From Methanothermococcus okinawensis (GTDB taxonomy: Archaea; AGJL01; Methanococci; Methanococcales; Methanococcaceae): 21,742 bases of DNA. The notes beneath the pieces were generated by a model that made no database searches, was not told the DNA's origin, and worked only from the letters and a program-made list of their open reading frames with translations. Shown one piece after another: positions 8,273 to 15,264 of the stretch (position 1 is the first letter of the stretch; the number at the start of each line of letters is the position of its first letter). Location of the stretch: positions 1 through 21,742 of the forward strand of contig DQVW01000111.1 in assembly GCA_015661555.1 (NCBI GenBank), read 5' to 3'. The translations under genes and the position numbers were made by a program.

Positions 8273-8313
8273 ATTTTTATAATTTTTATTAAAAGAGGGA
8301 TTTAAAAAAAGTA
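8273..8313. terminator. Bidirectional terminator region between purT and vhuB
   Basis: A 41-base gap between convergent genes. On the plus strand two T5 tracts (about 8274-8278 and 8283-8287) follow the purT stop. On the minus strand a T7 tract (8304-8310) follows the vhuB stop almost at once. Oligo-T tracts without strong hairpins are the usual archaeal termination signal. Confidence 0.6.
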
Positions 8314-9462
8314 TTACCTTAACTCCAGTACCTTCTTCTTTTCAGCCTCTGCACAGGAGAGACATAGTAGACACATTACACAGTACCCCTTCAAAGGTAT
8401 CTTACTTCTTGACAACCTCAAGGTCTTCATTGGACATACCTTTACACATTCACCACATTTCCTACATAGATAGGGGCTGTACTCTATCCTGTTGTACTCC
8501 TTCCCCCTGTGGTTTATCTTTCCAAGTTTTAAAGCCCCAGTTGGACATGCCACAGTACATGCACCACAGACTATACACATCCTTATACTCTTACTCTTCT
8601 TATCTACTACAATTGCATCTGTGGGACATACCCTGGCACACTTCTCCAGTATATCGTAATCCTCCTCGATGATCACTAGACCTTCCTCTGTAATTGGGTG
8701 TGGAGATTCAAACTTCACCTCTAGAGTTAGGGCATCTACGGGACAGGCCTTTACACATAACTTACATGCTGGACAGGCCTTTGGAAGCTCTACTATATTT
8801 CTCTCCCTGTTGAACTTTATCATATCCCCTGGACAGACCTCAACACATAGTGCACATCCTATACACTTACTCTCATCCACTTCAAATTTCAGTATCTCCT
8901 TCTTCCTCTTCTTAGGTATCCTACCAGCTACGTAGATGGCATTCCAGGGACAGGTTTGGGCACAGATGGAACAGTATACACATTTATCTTTGTCAACAAC
9001 AGCCCTACCATCCTCCATCTTTATAGCCCCTATAGGACATACAGGGACACAGATCTCACAGCCTACACAGTCCTCTGTAACCACTATTGGCTCCTTAGGT
9101 ATCTGGATCTTTTTCTTGGGCTTCTCAATTACACCAGGTATGGAGATGATCTCTATTGGACATATCTCCACACATCTCTTACATAGGATACAGTGTCCCT
9201 TTGAATAGGGGTATCTGTCGTCAACCTTCTTTATCTTAGTTGGACATGCCTCTGCACAATCTCCACACTTTAGACACTTAGAGGGGTTGTAGGCTATAAT
9301 ACCGTTGGATTGATAAAGTGCTCCAGTGGGACAGGCTTCAACACAGCTCATACATAACATACAGGTCTTAAAGGGATCTATCTCTATGGCCTCTGTGGGA
9401 CAGACGGCAGTACAGGCGTTACATACTAGACAGAGATCCTCCTGGATTTTTATACCTCCCAT
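8314..9462 (-). CDS. vhuB: Polyferredoxin VhuB of the F420-non-reducing hydrogenase
   Basis: A 382-residue polyferredoxin built of tandem ferredoxin repeats. I count eleven CxxCxxCxxxC-type cluster motifs or close variants, plus one degenerate motif at residues 275-279 where only two cysteines remain (CARVC). The last motif (from C361) is CxxCxxCxxC without the usual proline. Homologues have six two-cluster domains and copurify with the hydrogenase-heterodisulfide reductase system, where they are thought to pass electrons to ferredoxin. The ATG at 9462 has a good ribosome-binding site (AAGGAGAT). The vhuU SECIS hairpin and a short T-run precede it, so expression relative to the upstream genes could be reduced. 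It is the last gene of the hdrA-vhu operon, followed by a T7 terminator. Confidence 0.92.
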   Translation of the reverse strand: MGGIKIQEDLCLVCNACTAVCPTEAIEIDPFKTCMLCMSCVEACPTGALYQSNGIIAYNPSKCLKCGDCAEACPTKIKKVDDRYPYSKGHCILCKRCVEICPIEIISIPGVIEKPKKKIQIPKEPIVVTEDCVGCEICVPVCPIGAIKMEDGRAVVDKDKCVYCSICAQTCPWNAIYVAGRIPKKRKKEILKFEVDESKCIGCALCVEVCPGDMIKFNRERNIVELPKACPACKLCVKACPVDALTLEVKFESPHPITEEGLVIIEEDYDILEKCARVCPTDAIVVDKKSKSIRMCIVCGACTVACPTGALKLGKINHRGKEYNRIEYSPYLCRKCGECVKVCPMKTLRLSRSKIPLKGYCVMCLLCLSCAEAEKKKVLELR

Positions 9463-9500
9463 GCTATCTCCTTTTTGATTTTTATAGTGATTTTAAAAAC

Positions 9501-9545
9501 AGTTTCCTACTACCTCCCCTTAAGGGGTTCGGTATGTAGGAAACT
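9501..9545 (-). promoter_or_regulatory. SECIS element of vhuU
   Basis: A hairpin on the minus strand directly after vhuU. The outer stem is AGTTTCCTAC with GTAGGAAACT (10 bp). Then come one bulged A, an inner stem TACC with GGTA, the archaeal SECIS signature GAA on the 5' side and a single A on the 3' side, and the apical stem CCCC-TTAA-GGGG. This matches the 3'-UTR SECIS form that directs selenocysteine insertion in Methanococcales. The outer stem begins at the second base of the vhuU TAG stop codon, so the hairpin is immediately adjacent to the gene. A GTTTTT tract follows it. Confidence 0.92.
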
Positions 9546-9678
9546 ACTCCCTCTTTATCTCAAATATCACATCTCCCCTCCTGTTCTTAACTATCACATG
9601 GGCTGCACAGGAGTATCAAGGGTCGTAGGCTCTCAGGACAACCTCCAGTAGATTTAACTTTTTCTCATCTTTCTCCAT
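9544..9678 (-). CDS. vhuU: VhuU: selenocysteine subunit of the F420-non-reducing hydrogenase (44 residues)
   Basis: A tiny gene interrupted by an in-frame UGA at 9616-9618. Reading it as selenocysteine (U21) gives 44 residues with the motif DPUYSCAAH. This is the C-terminal [NiFe] hydrogenase motif DPCxxCxxH with U replacing the first cysteine. U21 and C24 supply two nickel ligands, and the other two come from C61 and C64 of VhuA. In most hydrogenases this segment is the C-terminus of the large subunit. In VhuU it is a separate peptide needing no proteolytic maturation. ATG at 9678 lies five bases after a GGTGAGGG ribosome-binding site and 13 bases after vhuA. The stop is TAG. A SECIS hairpin follows immediately. 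Confidence 0.96.
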
Positions 9679-9691
9679 CGCCCTCACCTAA

Positions 9692-10951
9692 TTACTTTTT
9701 AAATATTTCCTTTACAGCCTGTTTAAGGGCCTCCTCCATTGCAGGTACGTTATGTGTGGAGGCTACTATCATGTTGGCCTTTGTCACAATCCCCCTATCA
9801 TCTGTCTGGTAGTGATGTATTAGAACACCCCTTGGAGCCTCTACAACTCCCACACCATCACCTGCCTTTGGCTCCACATCCACCTTAACATCTGTAGATG
9901 TGATCTCATCGTCCTCCAGTAACTCCTTGGTCCTCTCACATGCTGCAAGTAACTCTATAAGCCTGGCGTGGTGGTAGGCTAGAGACTGATTTGCCGGACT
10001 TCCAAACATATCTAAGAACTCCCTTCTAGCCTCCTCAGCAAGGGGTGTGGGGATACTGTCACATACGTTCATCATCGCCAGGGGACCAACCCTGTAGATC
10101 CCCTCAGGATATCCTACCTTCTTGTAGTAGGGATACTTTACATAGCTATGAGGTACGTTGTGCTCCCCTATGTAGTCCTGGTACTCAGAGAAGGAGAACT
10201 CTACCTTCTCACTACCATCTGGAGAGAGGAACCTTAAGACCCCATCGTAGAAGGAGTGTTTACCCTCTTTCACAATACCTAGGTACCAGGTGTCTATAAC
10301 CCCCACTGACTTTACAATGTCCATATAACTCTCGTTTATGGATTTAATCAACTCCACACTCTCTCTGGCGTACTCTATCATGGTGTCAATTTCCTTTAAG
10401 AAGGTGTCCCTCTCCTCTTCACTTAGCGTCTTGGCAATACCCCCTGGAATAGCTGTAACTGGATGTATAGGTCTACCTCCAACTTTTTCCACTATACCCT
10501 GACCGAACTTTCTCAGGGCTATAGCCTTTTTAACCATTTCAGGGGATTTTTCTATTAAACCTACAACATTTCTAACCTTGGGATCTGCATCTAGGCCCAG
10601 TATAAAGTCTGGCACTGCCAGGTAGTAGAAGTGTAGGGCGTGGCTGTGGATCATATTACCTAGTAGCATCAACTCCCTGAGTTTCTTTGCAGCCTCTGGG
10701 ATCTCAACATCCCAGGCGGCATCAACTGCCTTGACACTTGCCAGGTGATGAGGTGTCTGACATATTCCACAGATCCTTGTAACTATCCTTGGCACCTCTT
10801 CAGCAGGTCTTCCCACTACAAACTGCTCAAACCCCCTTATTGCAGTTATATGGAGTTTAACATCCAGAGGATTTCCTGAGTCGTCAACTACAATAGTAAC
10901 CTTACCATGACCCTCAAGACGACTTAGAGGCTCTATAGTGATCTTACCCAT
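9692..10951 (-). CDS. vhuA: F420-non-reducing [NiFeSe] hydrogenase large subunit VhuA
   Basis: A 419-residue large subunit of group 3c hydrogenase, which oxidises H2 for the heterodisulfide reductase. The N-terminal nickel motif RICGICQTPHH gives ligands C61 and C64. The conserved RLEGHGK (E13 region) is at residues 11-17. The usual C-terminal DPCxxCxxH is absent because the protein ends at KEIFKK and that motif is encoded separately by vhuU, 13 bases downstream. The large subunit is therefore split rather than truncated by damage. GGTGA lies just upstream of the ATG. It sits between vhuG (16-base gap) and vhuU. Confidence 0.95.
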   Translation of the reverse strand: MGKITIEPLSRLEGHGKVTIVVDDSGNPLDVKLHITAIRGFEQFVVGRPAEEVPRIVTRICGICQTPHHLASVKAVDAAWDVEIPEAAKKLRELMLLGNMIHSHALHFYYLAVPDFILGLDADPKVRNVVGLIEKSPEMVKKAIALRKFGQGIVEKVGGRPIHPVTAIPGGIAKTLSEEERDTFLKEIDTMIEYARESVELIKSINESYMDIVKSVGVIDTWYLGIVKEGKHSFYDGVLRFLSPDGSEKVEFSFSEYQDYIGEHNVPHSYVKYPYYKKVGYPEGIYRVGPLAMMNVCDSIPTPLAEEARREFLDMFGSPANQSLAYHHARLIELLAACERTKELLEDDEITSTDVKVDVEPKAGDGVGVVEAPRGVLIHHYQTDDRGIVTKANMIVASTHNVPAMEEALKQAVKEIFKK

Positions 10952-10967
10952 GGTATGTCACCATCTT

Positions 10968-11834
10968 TTACTTGTGGATCTTCTTAGGTATTAGTCCTGC
11001 AGCCATGGAGAACCTGTAAAACAGTCCCAACTTGTCAGGGAGTTTCAGTGCTGCATCCCCTGTAAGGGCATATGCGTTTGCCACTGCAGCCCCCTGATCA
11101 AGAACTGCATCTGTCTTCCCATAACATCCCCTACAGGGTACATTTGCAGAGGGACAGACAGCTCCACACCCTGCCCTTGTAGCCATTCCTACACAGGTAT
11201 AACCCTGTTCAAAGAGACACCTCTCCCTATCTGGAGTACCCTCAAAGGTTCTCTTAAACTCCTTAGGATAGGTACCCTCCCTCTTCCTTGGACACTGGTC
11301 ACATACTATCTTTTTAGATATCTTAGGTTCCCTTCCCTCCAACAGTGCACCTATCAACTCTAGGTTGTGCTCAGGTTTTGGAGGACATCCTGGTAACACA
11401 AAGTCTACATCGATGAAGTGGGATATTGGATACACCCTATCCAGGAGTTTTGGTATGTCCTCCTCAGGCATCTCCCCAGGGTTATCTACAGTGCCTGTGG
11501 AAAATGCCTCTTTAAGAAGTTCCTCAGTGGGATAGAGATTACCTAAGCCTGGTATTCCTCCGTAGGCTGCACAGGTCCCCCATGCCACTACAACCTTTGA
11601 CTTCTCCCTTATCTCCTCCAGGAGATGTTTCTCATGTTCGTTTCTAATACCCCCCTCTACCAGGAATACATCTATACCCTCAGGAATCTCCTTCATATCT
11701 GCCACTATGGGGGCAAAGAGGATCTCCACCTGTGGAAGTAGCTGGTGAAGTTGATCGTGAAGATCTAGGAGGGATATATGACAACCGGAACATCCACATA
11801 GTTGAATCATTCCTAACTTAGCCTTACCTCCCAT
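10968..11834 (-). CDS. vhuG: F420-non-reducing hydrogenase small subunit VhuG
   Basis: A 288-residue small subunit that carries the Fe-S clusters relaying electrons from the [NiFeSe] centre. The proximal cluster region begins LCGCSGCHISLLDLHD (C13, C15, C18), followed by WGTCAAYGGIPGLGN and VLPGCPPKPEH. C-terminal cysteine motifs (CDQCPRKREG, CVGMATRAGCGAVCP, PCRGCYGKTD) fit two further [4Fe-4S] clusters. There is no twin-arginine signal, in agreement with the cytoplasmic group 3c enzymes. The ATG at 11834 has a GGGTGATG ribosome-binding site. It lies 112 bases after vhuD, and that gap holds the vhuD SECIS and a second hairpin. Confidence 0.95.
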   Translation of the reverse strand: MGGKAKLGMIQLCGCSGCHISLLDLHDQLHQLLPQVEILFAPIVADMKEIPEGIDVFLVEGGIRNEHEKHLLEEIREKSKVVVAWGTCAAYGGIPGLGNLYPTEELLKEAFSTGTVDNPGEMPEEDIPKLLDRVYPISHFIDVDFVLPGCPPKPEHNLELIGALLEGREPKISKKIVCDQCPRKREGTYPKEFKRTFEGTPDRERCLFEQGYTCVGMATRAGCGAVCPSANVPCRGCYGKTDAVLDQGAAVANAYALTGDAALKLPDKLGLFYRFSMAAGLIPKKIHK

Positions 11835-11869
11835 TTCATCACCCTGATTAGATATTTAGAGGGGAGCAA

Positions 11870-11885
11870 CCTCCTGCTTAGGAGG
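11870..11885 (-). other. Hairpin between the vhuD SECIS and vhuG
   Basis: On the minus strand CCTCCT-AAGC-AGGAGG forms a perfect 6-bp stem with a 4-base loop, six bases after the vhuD SECIS region and about 36 bases before the vhuG start. It lacks the GAA/A SECIS signature and is not followed by a T-run, so it is neither an obvious second SECIS nor a terminator. Its 3' arm (AGGAGG) resembles a ribosome-binding site but is too far from vhuG. It may stabilise or mark processing of the operon mRNA; this is inference. Confidence 0.5.
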
Positions 11886-11891
11886 CGGTCC

Positions 11892-11922
11892 TTCCGTAGG
11901 TCCCTTACGGTTCCCTACGGAA
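11892..11922 (-). promoter_or_regulatory. SECIS element of vhuD
   Basis: A minus-strand hairpin in the vhuD 3' region. Stem TTCCGTAGG pairs with CCTACGGAA over 9 bp. The 5' side then has GAA and the 3' side a single A, and between them CCGTAAGGG can close a short C-G apical stem. The 13-base GAA-to-A module has the same length and layout as the hdrA element and carries the archaeal SECIS signature. It starts 24 bases after the UGA that appears to end vhuD and nine bases after the following in-frame TAA. Confidence 0.92.
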
Positions 11923-11946
11923 TTCATCCCTTTAAACTCTCCACCC

Positions 11947-12354
11947 TCACTGGTTCTTCAAGGGGTTAGGGCCTAACCTCTTAACCCTCTCAGTCATGAT
12001 GTTTACAGCCTCGACAAACTTGGCAGCATCTGCTGCACTCATGAGGAATATCTCTATCCTCTCTCCCCCTATCCCCAGCTCCTCCAATATCTCCTTTGTA
12101 AGTTTTACCCTCTCCTCGGCCCTGAAGTTCCCACTTTCATAGACACACTCGTGGGGTTTTCACCCTACAACCATAACCCCATCTGCACCCTTCTGGAAGG
12201 CCCTGAGGGCATAGGATATATCAAATCTACCAGTGCAGGGTATCCTTATAATTCTAACAGAGGGTGGATACTGCATCTTACTGGTTCCAGCTAGATCTGC
12301 AGCTCCATACCCTCACTGATAGCATGCAAATGCTATTATTACCGGACTCTCCAT
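11947..12354 (-). CDS. vhuD: VhuD: F420-non-reducing hydrogenase delta subunit with two selenocysteines
   Basis: A 135-residue protein seen only when in-frame UGAs are read through. They are at 12313-12315 (U14, in FACYQUGYGAADLAG) and 12160-12162 (U65, in MVVGUKPHECVYESGN). These sites match the cysteine positions of MvhD-type proteins, which carry a [2Fe-2S] cluster and bridge the hydrogenase to HdrA. The flanking sequences YPPSVRIIRIPCTGR and FRAEERVKLTKEIL are also typical. A good ribosome-binding site (AAAGGTGAAAG) precedes ATG 12354. The apparent stop is itself a UGA (11947-11949). The next in-frame stop is TAA at 11932-11934, so a third selenocysteine with the extension U-GWRV cannot be excluded. 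A SECIS follows. Ordinary gene calling would miss this gene. Confidence 0.95.
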
Positions 12355-12366
12355 ACTTTCACCTTT

Positions 12367-12373
12367 AAAAAAA
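12367..12373 (-). terminator. T7 tract in the hdrA-vhuD leader (possible partial terminator)
   Basis: Seven T on the minus strand directly before the vhuD ribosome-binding site, at the end of the 236-base gap after hdrA. An oligo-T tract inside an operon can end a fraction of transcripts. Here it follows a structured element (12408-12480), which would suit attenuation. No direct evidence is available. Confidence 0.3.
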
Positions 12374-12407
12374 TAATGAGGATAACAATAATAAAAGTGA
12401 GAATAGG

Positions 12408-12480
12408 CCGTTCTGATCCTCCCAAGGAGGATCTTCCCACCTTACTCTAGGTGGGCTTTCGGGGGGAACGGAAACTCCCC
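12408..12480 (-). other. Structured three-way-junction RNA element between hdrA and vhuD
   Basis: Perfect inverted repeats nest here. On the minus strand the enclosing stem is CCGTTC (12471-12466) with GAACGG (12413-12408). Inside it lie CCCACCT-AGAGTA-AGGTGGG (12455-12449 with 12442-12436) and GATCCTCC-TTG-GGAGGATC (12433-12426 with 12422-12415). This gives a three-way junction of about 64 bases. An alternative hairpin GGGGA-GTTTCCGT-TCCCC (12480-12463) uses the same CCGTT segment as the enclosing stem, so the two folds exclude each other. No SECIS signature, tRNA features or ORF are visible. A role as processing site or attenuator between hdrA and vhuD is inference. Confidence 0.55.
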
Positions 12481-12497
12481 ACATATTGTTCCTTTCT

Positions 12498-12530
12498 GGC
12501 CCCATCCTGGCAGTGCCTTCGGATGGGGCC
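12498..12530 (-). promoter_or_regulatory. SECIS element of hdrA
   Basis: A very stable minus-strand hairpin 60 bases after the hdrA stop. Stem GGCCCCATCC pairs with GGATGGGGCC over 10 bp. The internal loop is GAA on the 5' side and A on the 3' side, and the apical stem is GGC-ACT-GCC. This is the textbook archaeal SECIS arrangement: GAA/A asymmetric loop, 3-bp G-C stem and small loop. It explains decoding of the UGA at HdrA codon 197. Confidence 0.95.
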
Positions 12531-12590
12531 CTAACTTCTTTCTCTCCAGCAAACCACCCTAACGTTGATATCCAATAGGCTGTCCCCCTT

Positions 12591-14567
12591 TTACTGGTTT
12601 ATCATCTTATGGGTATCTAGGATTCCATCTATTACAGCTATTACCTGGTGATCTCTGTAGTATCTCAGCTGCAGGGCCCCACTTGGACAGGCTGCACAGC
12701 AGGAACCACAGCCTTTACATGCTATATCATTTACCTCTGCCACTAGGTGTCCCTCAACTTCCCTGTAGGATATGGCGTTATATGGGCAGACAGAGGCACA
12801 GATTTCACATCCCCCACAGATCTCCTTATCTACTACAGCCCTTATCATCTCTATCTCAAATCTACCCCTGGCCATGGGTATTGCCACTGCACTTGCCGCA
12901 CCCTTTGCCTGGGCCACTGTATCTGGTATATCCTTAGGACCTTGAGCTACACCTGCAATGGCTATACCGTCCACCTTGGTGTTAACTGGCGCCAACTTTG
13001 GATGGAGTTCCTTGAAGAACCCATCTGGACTGATGTCCAATCCCAACATCTTTGCTACATCTCTGGTCTCAGGTCTTGGTACGAGCCCTGCAGAGAGTAC
13101 CACCAAGTCACACTCTATCTCCACTATCTCTCCCATCAGTGTATCCTCCACTCGAACTAGGAGGTTCTTGGTCTCTGGGTCCTCTATGACACATGAAGGT
13201 CTTCCCCTTAGGAATTTAACCCCGAACTGTTCCTGAGCTCTCTGGTAGTACTCCTCGTACCCCTTTCCAAAGGCCCTTATATCCATGTAGCAGATGTAGA
13301 CCTCTGCATCTGGGTCGTGCATCTTTATCAGTTGGGCATTCTTTAAGGCGAACATACAGCAGATCCTTGAACAGTAGGGGTTGCCAACCTTTAGATCCCT
13401 GGAACCTACACACTGTATGAATACTATCCTGTGTGGGTGCTTTCCATCACTGGGCCTTATTACATGTCCTCCTGTGGGCCCTGCAGGGTTTATCATCCTC
13501 TCCAGTTCCAAGGTAGTTATTACGTTGTCGTAGACCCCATAACCGTACTCCTCTTTGAGGGAGGCATCGAACTCGTCAAAGCCAGTAGCTACAATTATTG
13601 TACCTACCTTTAACTTGATCTCCTCTGGTTTCTGGTTGAAGTCTATGGCACCAGGTCCACAGACACTTTCACACAACCTACAGTCGATACAGTGTTCCCT
13701 GTCTATGGTGTATACCAGGGGGACAGCCTGGGCAAAGGGTACGTATATAGCCTTCCTGGTACCTAACCCCAAGTCAAATTCGTTAGGTACCTCGATGGGA
13801 CATACATTGGCACAGGCACCACATCCTGTACACTTGGACTCATCTACATATCTAGGCTTCTTCTCAATAGTTACCTCGAAGTTACCTACGTATCCAGAGA
13901 CATCCTTTATCTCGGCGTAGGTGATGATCTCAACGTTAGGGTGGTTTGCTACTGTAACCATCTTAGGAGCCAGGATTCAAAGGGCACAGTCATCTGTTGG
14001 GAACGTCTTGGCCAACTGGGCCATTCTACCTCCAATGGATTCCTCCTTCTCCACCAGATAAACCTTATAACCCTGATCCCCTAAATCCAGGGCAGCCTGG
14101 ATACCGGCAATACCTCCTCCAATGATAAGACAGGACTTATCTACCTCTACAACCTTCTGAGGTACATCCTCCAGCCTCTTAGCCCTCTCAACACCCCCTG
14201 CAACTAACTCCATAGCCTTCTTTGTCGCAGCCTCCCTGTCCTCCAGGTGGACAAAGGAAACATGCTCCCTGATATTTACAAACTCCAGGTAGTAGGGAGA
14301 CAATCCAGCCTCTGCAATACAGGTTCTAAAGGTAGGTTCATGGATCTTAGGAGTACATGCAGCAACAACAATCCTGTTTAAGTTGTACTCCTTGATTGCA
14401 TTTTTAATGGACTTCTGTCCTGGATCGGAACAGTAGAAGGGATAGGTCTCTGCATACACTACCCCGTCAAGTTTTGAGGCAAACTCCTTCACCGCTTCAC
14501 AATCTACGACGCCGTTGATGTTGGCACCGCAGTAACAGACAAAGACCCCTACCCTGGGGTTCTCCAT
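12591..14567 (-). CDS. hdrA: Heterodisulfide reductase subunit HdrA, selenocysteine form
   Basis: A 658-residue FAD and iron-sulfur protein, the flavin-bifurcating subunit of the complex that couples H2-driven CoM-S-S-CoB reduction to ferredoxin reduction. The frame is split by one UGA at 13977-13979. Read as selenocysteine it gives TDDCALUILAPKM with U197, the known selenocysteine site of methanococcal HdrA, in a C194-x-x-U197 pair likely to bind a cluster. Other features are the N-terminal VCYCGANINGVVDC domain, the FAD motif IIGGGIAGIQAAL (148-160), GGRMAQL, a ferredoxin motif CTGCGACANVCP from C246, CIDCRLCESVC, and a C-terminal two-cluster ferredoxin (CGGCEICASVCP, CKGCGSCCAACP). ATG 14567 has a strong GGAGGTGA site. 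The stop is TAA, followed by a SECIS. It is the first gene of the vhu operon. Confidence 0.96.
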
Positions 14568-14720
14568 GTATTCACCTCCAAGGCCAATGGATTACAAAAA
14601 GAATATTATATAAAAATCGTTATAAAAATATATTGTTTAACCTATTTAATAAGTTTCATTAAATATACTATAATCGATTAACTCCAAAACAAAGGTTAAC
14701 CCCATTGGATTAAAACAGTT
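14568..14720 (-). promoter_or_regulatory. hdrA-vhu operon promoter region
   Basis: A 153-base A/T-rich gap between carS and hdrA, both on the minus strand. The best TATA box for hdrA is TTTTATATAA at about 14606-14615, which would start transcription near 14584. GGAGGTGA at about 14572-14579 is the ribosome-binding site. Two near-identical 11-mers (CCAATGGATTA 14584-14594 and CCATTGGATTA 14702-14712 on the plus strand) and two TTAACC-containing boxes (14635-14642, 14694-14701) flank the promoter. They are candidate operators. Selenium- or H2-responsive control would be reasonable but is not shown here. Confidence 0.5.
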
Positions 14721-15257
14721 TTACCACCACATGCTCTTTATCCCCAATAGATAGGCTACAATGTTACCTGAGAGATGTATCACAGGTGTGATAATCAATA
14801 TAGTAACCACCATATCCAGGGTTAAAGGTGCAAAGGGATAGGCAAATAGTATGGCGAAGAGAACAAAGTCAAGTTGATCTAGTAGAGGTGCAGGTTTTCC
14901 CCGCTCTATTCCCAACCTTCTCTTGATAAAACTACCAACCATATCTCCAAAGAGGGCGCCTAAGGAAAGTAGAAAACCAAGATATAACCATTTAAAAACG
15001 TTGTAGTAGAACTGGGAAGTTCCCACTAGATCTAGGTTTAGAAGGATACCTTCAAGGGCGGCGGTGATACATCCAAAGAGTAGACCAAAAAAGAACCCCC
15101 TATATGTAACCCCGTTTCCTAGTACCCTCCTCCCATCGAAGAAGTACCTCCCTAAATCCACGGGAGTACCTCCACCGAATATACAGGCTGCAGCATTTGC
15201 AACATAGGCTGGTAGAATATAGAGTAGAGATTTAAAGATCAAATGAATAAGATTCAT
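14721..15257 (-). CDS. carS: CDP-archaeol synthase
   Basis: A 178-residue integral membrane enzyme that transfers CTP onto unsaturated archaetidic acid to make CDP-archaeol, the activated intermediate of archaeal phospholipids. The signature region PVDLGRYFFDGRRVLGNGVTYRG is at about residues 32-54. The C-terminal half holds the conserved GALFGDMVGSFIKRRLGI. About five hydrophobic helices can be seen (for example 5-25, 55-75, 88-105, 125-150 and 152-172). Length fits the family, formerly DUF46. It follows homoserine dehydrogenase by seven bases and is probably cotranscribed with it, though the two pathways are unrelated. Confidence 0.92.
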   Translation of the reverse strand: MNLIHLIFKSLLYILPAYVANAAACIFGGGTPVDLGRYFFDGRRVLGNGVTYRGFFFGLLFGCITAALEGILLNLDLVGTSQFYYNVFKWLYLGFLLSLGALFGDMVGSFIKRRLGIERGKPAPLLDQLDFVLFAILFAYPFAPLTLDMVVTILIITPVIHLSGNIVAYLLGIKSMWW

Positions 15258-15264
15258 AGGACAT

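Noticed and set aside
8409..9208. Open frames antisense to vhuB
   Set aside because: They are shadows of the cysteine-rich repeats, with no ribosome-binding site or recognisable domain; the vhuB frame is fully supported.
9692..9760. VhuA appears C-terminally truncated (no DPCxxC motif)
   Set aside because: The missing motif is encoded by vhuU 13 bases downstream; this split is normal for Vhu hydrogenases.
11947..12354. The stretch between vhuG and hdrA appears non-coding or a pseudogene because of in-frame stops
   Set aside because: Both internal stops are UGA at conserved Cys/Sec positions, the rest of the frame matches VhuD, and a SECIS follows.
12408..12471. Possible hammerhead-like ribozyme or tRNA in the three-stem element
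   Set aside because: The plus strand has CTGAT but not the CUGAUGA and GAAA core; no T-arm GTTCGAAT or acceptor/anticodon arrangement is present on either strand.
12534..12576. Short minus-strand frame starting TTG in the hdrA 3' UTR (about 14 codons)
   Set aside because: No ribosome-binding site, no ATG, and too short to distinguish from chance.
12683..13920. Several open frames antisense to hdrA
   Set aside because: Low-complexity shadows of the hdrA coding strand without start signals or family resemblance.
13962..13979. hdrA looks like two separate genes or a nonsense mutant
   Set aside because: The UGA lies at the known selenocysteine position (CALUILAPKM), the frame is continuous across it, and a SECIS hairpin follows the gene.
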